Assembly (NCBI GenBank): GCA_045402695.1
Contig: JAWPNA010000431.1
Coordinates: 1 to 18,107 of the forward strand
Length of the DNA stretch: 18,107 bases
Direction: 5' to 3'
Origin: JAWPNA01 sp045402695
Lineage (GTDB): Bacteria > Acidobacteriota > Polarisedimenticolia > JACPZX01 > DASXTC01
In this document: positions 15,402 to 18,107 of the stretch, piece by piece
Position numbering within the stretch: position 1 is the first letter of the stretch
How the letters are laid out: each line of letters opens with the position of its first letter
Made by a program: the position numbers and the translations under genes
The notes under the pieces: model-generated
What the model saw: only the letters and a program-made list of their open reading frames with translations
Told to the model about the DNA's origin: nothing
Database searches by the model: none

Positions 15402-16921
15402 GCGGGAACACAACCCCTGAAATCCGCAACACCGGCCACATGGATCGAAGCGTTGTGCCCGTCTGGCCGGTGGAGGCGTTTCGTGACCACATCGTGGGTA
15501 AGGTACGCTCCGGTGCCCGCGTGGCGGCGCTGTTCGGTGAACCACGCGACAGAGAACGCCTGCGGTTGCACGCGGTGCTCGCTGATGGCCACGAAGGACT
15601 GCTCTCCTGGTGCGCGACGGATGTGGGGAGGAGTTACCCGGCGCTGACTCCCGATTGCCCGATGGTGCACTGGTTCGAGCGCGAGATCGCCGAGCAATGG
15701 GGGGTGCGGCCGGAGAGCCATCCATGGTTGAAGCCCATCCGCTTTCACCGTACCTATCGCGAGGATACGGATGCGTGGGGCCGTTCCTCCGACATCCCCA
15801 TCGAGCCGGGCGTCACCGATTTCTTTCGCGTCGAGGGCGAGGAAGTGCACGAAGTAGCCGTGGGCCCGGTGCATGCCGGCATCATCGAGCCGGGACACTT
15901 CCGCTTTCAGTGCCACGGCGAACGGGTGTTTCACCTGGAAATCTCGCTTGGCTTTCAGCATCGCGGCATCGAGCGCGCGCTGATGGGCGGTCCGGATAAG
16001 CGCACGGTGCATTACATGGAGACGCTGGCCGGCGACACGACGATCGGACACGCCCTGGCCTACACGCAGACGGTCGAAGCCTTGGCTGGATGCAAGGTGC
16101 CGGCCCGGGCGCAGGCCCTGCGGGCCATCGCGCTGGAGTTGGAGCGACTCGCCAATCACGTGGGTGATCTCGGGGCACTGGCAGGCGACGTCGGATTCCT
16201 GCCGACCGCGAGCTATTGCGGTCGCATCCGCGGCGACTTCCTGAATCTGACCGCCCTGCTGTGCGGCAGCCGGTTTGGCCGCGGTCTCGTCCGGCCGGGC
16301 GGCGCCGGTTTCGATGTCGATCCCGCGCGTGTGGAGGAATGTGAGAAACGCCTCGACCGCTCCTTCACCGATGCGAGCAACGCCATCGAGTTATTGTGGA
16401 ACACTTCGTCCGTGAGGGCCCGCTTCGAAAACGCCGGGCCGGTGTCGCGCGAGACCTGCCTGGACCTGGGTCTGGTGGGCGTCGCGGCGCGGGCCTGCGG
16501 TATCGAGCGCGACGTGCGGCACGAATTCCCGCACGGGATGTACCAGTTCGCCCAGATTCCGGTCTCGACCTACCCCACCGGCAATGTTTTTGCCCGGGCC
16601 TACGTGCGCTGGCTGGAAATCCAGCGCAGCGTCGCGTTCATTCGCGAGCAACTCCAGACCCTGCCCGCCGGACCGGTGCGCACAGAGGTGGGCGCCTTGC
16701 AACCGGACGCCGCCGTGGTGTCGCTCACCGAAGGCTGGCGAGGTGAAATCTGCCATGTGGCGTTGACCGACTTGAAGGGCCGGTTCGCGCAGTACAAGGT
16801 GGTGGACCCTTCTTTTCACAACTGGGCGGGTCTGGCAATGGCGTTGCGCGACCAGCAGATCAGCGACTTCCCGCTCTGCAACAAAAGCTTCAACCTCTCC
16901 TACTGCGGCCATGATCTCTGA
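15398..16921 (+). CDS. hyfG-like: HyfG-like large subunit (NuoCD-like) lacking the NiFe-binding cysteines; Ehr catalytic-like subunit
   Basis: 507-residue peripheral subunit with a NuoC-like N-terminal part (about 20-125, e.g. LTPDCPMVHWFEREIAEQWG) and a NuoD/hydrogenase-large-subunit-like rest (GPVHAGIIEPGHFRF, EISLGFQHRGIERAL). In [NiFe] group 4 enzymes the first metal motif reads E-R-V-C-G-x-C-x3-H; here the aligned stretch is Glu208-Thr-Leu-Ala211-Gly-Asp-Thr214-x3-His218, so both cysteines are replaced. The C-terminal CxxC is also absent: the end reads FPLCNKSFNLSYCGHDL, with Ser501 and Gly504 at the cysteine positions. It should therefore hold no NiFe centre, as in Ehr complexes or complex I NuoD. 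The GTG at 15398 is the start because GGGAGG stands 6 bases upstream; a much longer open frame upstream is only the shadow of hyfF. Confidence 0.88.
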   Translation: MSGNTTPEIRNTGHMDRSVVPVWPVEAFRDHIVGKVRSGARVAALFGEPRDRERLRLHAVLADGHEGLLSWCATDVGRSYPALTPDCPMVHWFEREIAEQWGVRPESHPWLKPIRFHRTYREDTDAWGRSSDIPIEPGVTDFFRVEGEEVHEVAVGPVHAGIIEPGHFRFQCHGERVFHLEISLGFQHRGIERALMGGPDKRTVHYMETLAGDTTIGHALAYTQTVEALAGCKVPARAQALRAIALELERLANHVGDLGALAGDVGFLPTASYCGRIRGDFLNLTALLCGSRFGRGLVRPGGAGFDVDPARVEECEKRLDRSFTDASNAIELLWNTSSVRARFENAGPVSRETCLDLGLVGVAARACGIERDVRHEFPHGMYQFAQIPVSTYPTGNVFARAYVRWLEIQRSVAFIREQLQTLPAGPVRTEVGALQPDAAVVSLTEGWRGEICHVALTDLKGRFAQYKVVDPSFHNWAGLAMALRDQQISDFPLCNKSFNLSYCGHDL

Positions 16922-17708
16922 GCTGCCCATCGTCAACGTCGTGGCGGCGCGGCTGCGCCAAGGCCGTCGCACCATCGGCTTTCCCAACGGTGCGCCGTGC
17001 CTGCCCGACCGGCTGCGTGGCCATCCAATCCTAGACGTATCCAAATGCCCCGAAGGCTGCCGGAAGTGCGGTGAAGCCTGTCCGACCGACGCCATCGTGT
17101 TTCAAGACGGGAAGCCCGTGCTGGACCTGGGCCGCTGTCTGTTCTGCCCTGAGTGCGAGCAGGCCTGTCCGGAAGACGCCATCCGATTCACCAGCGAGTA
17201 TCGCCTGGCCACCCGAACACGCGACGCCCTCGTGCTGGACCAAGAGGAGTACAAGCTTGCCGAGGCGCTGGACAGGAAGACGCGCCGCCTCTTCGGTCGC
17301 TCGCTGAAGCTGCGTCAGGTCAGCGCCGGCGGTTGCAATGGCTGCGAGGCCGACACCAACGTGCTCGGCACCATCACCTACGACCTCGGCCGGTTCGGTA
17401 TCCAATTCGTCGCCTCGCCGCGCCACGCTGATGGCCTGCTCATCACCGGTCCGGTCACGAAGAACATGGAACTGGCGCTGAAGAAGACCTACGACGCCGT
17501 CCCGGATCCGAAAATCGTCATTGCCGTCGGAGCGTGCGCCATTTCCGGCGGGCCGTTCATCGGTCATCCCGAGCAGAACAACGGCGCCGCCACCGTCGTG
17601 TCGGTTGACCTGTTCATCCCCGGCTGCCCGCCACACCCGATCACGATACTGGATGGGTTGCTCCGGCTTCTGGACCGCCTGCCCGTAGCGCCGAATCGTG
17701 GCCGGTGA
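16911..17708 (+). CDS. hyfHI-like: Ferredoxin-small subunit fusion (HyfH + HyfI-like, NuoI + NuoB-like) of the Ehr complex
   Basis: 265-residue iron-sulfur protein that combines two usually separate subunits. Residues ~40-90 are a double [4Fe-4S] ferredoxin: Cys46/50/53/57 (C-x3-C-x2-C-x3-CP, slightly unusual first spacing) and Cys76/79/82/86 (C-x2-C-x2-C-x3-CP). Residues ~135-257 are NuoB/HycG-like, with Cys142 and Cys145 (SAGGCNGCEAD), Cys209 (VGACAISGG) and Cys239 (IPGCPPHP) forming the proximal cluster next to the large subunit. The electron wire thus looks complete although the large subunit lost its metal site. The ATG at 16911 overlaps the end of the large-subunit gene by 11 bp, so it is translationally coupled. 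It is the last operon gene; no clear terminator follows. Confidence 0.9.
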   Translation: MISELPIVNVVAARLRQGRRTIGFPNGAPCLPDRLRGHPILDVSKCPEGCRKCGEACPTDAIVFQDGKPVLDLGRCLFCPECEQACPEDAIRFTSEYRLATRTRDALVLDQEEYKLAEALDRKTRRLFGRSLKLRQVSAGGCNGCEADTNVLGTITYDLGRFGIQFVASPRHADGLLITGPVTKNMELALKKTYDAVPDPKIVIAVGACAISGGPFIGHPEQNNGAATVVSVDLFIPGCPPHPITILDGLLRLLDRLPVAPNRGR

Positions 17709-17761
17709 TGTTCCGACGCCGTGGAGGAGAGTGCATCACCGAGAGGGAGCCAGGGAAGAAG

Positions 17762-17812
17762 GCCATGAGCAACCCGCAGGCCAAGCGGGGCTATTCGCGC
17801 GACAAGCGGCCG
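17762..17812 (+). pseudogene. Transposase scrap (IS4/IS1634-like)
   Basis: A short frame reads AMSNPQAKRGYSRDKRP, which resembles the N-P-x-A-x-x-GYSRD-x-RPD block just after the first catalytic region of IS4/IS1634-type DDE transposases. The expected Asp after RP is already lost, and the frame stops at 17848. The preceding bases from 17711 stay in frame but show no clear similarity. The similarity ends where the opposite-strand ISAzo13-like similarity ends (17812-17815), so two insertion-sequence fragments are joined head to head here. Confidence 0.45.
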
Positions 17813-17814
17813 GC

Positions 17815-17970
17815 GGCGGTGATGAGGAGTGACTTGGCGCGAGGGTAGTGCTTGCGCCCCGGTTCGCGCCACCATCGCCGGATCGTCGCCACAGCGAATG
17901 CGGCGGTGTCGTGATCCACACCCACAACACTGACCCACCCACGGTCTCGACCGAGATCGTACACGCCATC
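17815..17970 (-). pseudogene. ISAzo13-like transposase fragment
   Basis: On the minus strand about 52 residues read DGVYDLGRDRGWVSVVGVDH, then DTAAFAVATIRRWWREPGR, then HYPRAKSLLITA. This matches the pattern of ISAzo13 (Rhodopirellula-type) transposases: a G-x-Y-D-x-x-R-N/D-x-GW-V segment, H-DTA-FAV, IRRWW, and LLITAD where the catalytic Asp would come next. The catalytic residue itself is missing because the sequence switches to the opposite-strand scrap at 17812-17815. The upstream part is cut at 17970, where the IS21-like end repeats begin. Confidence 0.6.
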
Positions 17971-18040
17971 TGCGTATTCCATTCATCGCGATCGCTTGTT
18001 CCACGCCATGGTGATCACTGATTCCACGCATCCCGATCAC
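17971..18040. repeat. Three near-identical 22-25-bp tandem units, like an IS21-family element end
   Basis: Reading the plus strand, units start at 17971, 17996 and 18019. Each has TTCCA near the start and a GATC close to the end, with a variable CAT-containing middle. The outermost unit begins TGCGTATTCC. Multiple end repeats with GGAAT and TGATCA cores and a terminal GGAATACGCA (minus-strand reading) are typical of IS21-family elements, where IstA binds. The element body would then lie to the right, beyond 18040. The assignment rests on the repeat pattern alone because no IstA or IstB coding is visible here. Confidence 0.45.
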
Positions 18041-18107
18041 CCATCGGAGCGAAGCGACGGATTTCTGAGTGTCTCTGTGCCTCCTTCGATCAAGTCTGAG
18101 ACATCAT
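18041..18107. other. Window edge, no gene seen
   Basis: The last 67 bases contain no recognisable coding or RNA gene. If the repeats at 17971-18040 are the end of an IS21-type element, this stretch is the start of its interior. Confidence 0.3.

Noticed and set aside
1..18107. CRISPR arrays, tRNA or rRNA genes
   Set aside because: No regular repeat-spacer pattern and no cloverleaf or rRNA-like stretches were seen on reading. The only short tandem units are the three at 17971-18040.

Overview
The window is GC-rich bacterial DNA with dense, mostly short-spaced genes. No rRNA or tRNA is visible, and nothing fixes the taxonomy. The gene set (a DUF3108-like protein, CorA, an iodotyrosine-deiodinase-like nitroreductase, many transposase remnants) suits an uncultured soil or subsurface bacterium such as Acidobacteriota or a similar phylum. 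That is a weak guess from general resemblance only.

Left part, 1-8509 (ordinary chromosomal genes). Minus strand: a flippase-like (lysylphosphatidylglycerol synthase transmembrane family) protein and a small basic unknown protein. Plus strand: a secreted thioredoxin-fold protein with a CYNC motif. Minus strand: a secreted DUF3108-like protein. Next is a 289-bp gene-free element with 34-bp terminal inverted repeats (MITE-like, 3177-3465), then a plus-strand MFS transporter. It converges on a minus-strand pair, a flavin dehalogenase-like nitroreductase and CorA. A divergent plus-strand ABC-2 exporter (ATPase plus permease) closes the part.

Middle scar, 8510-9657. A both-ends-truncated fragment of a group 4 hydrogenase-type small subunit (minus strand, 8517-8813) abuts directly the C-terminal part of a DDE transposase (plus strand, 8814-9287). 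About 290 bp without a recognisable gene follow, then a good sigma-70-type promoter (9578-9606).

Right part, 9658-17708. This is one tightly coupled plus-strand operon of seven genes. It starts with an unusual regulator (excisionase/MerR-type helix-turn-helix fused to a PTS EIIA/PtsN-like domain). Six subunits of a membrane-bound complex I/hydrogenase-4-like machine follow: HyfB-, HyfC-, HyfE-, HyfF- and HyfG-like proteins, then a ferredoxin-NuoB-like fusion (HyfH+HyfI). The large subunit lacks all four cysteines that normally hold the NiFe centre, while the small subunit keeps its Fe-S cysteines. The system is therefore best read as an energy-converting-hydrogenase-related (Ehr) complex: probably a redox-driven ion pump of unknown substrate rather than a hydrogenase.

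Right edge, 17709-18107: nested insertion-sequence debris. There is a plus-strand IS4/IS1634-like transposase scrap, a minus-strand ISAzo13-like transposase scrap, and a triple repeat like the ends of IS21-family elements. With transposase debris on both sides and a diverged small-subunit relic at the left edge, the Ehr operon looks like a mobile or replaced genomic island.
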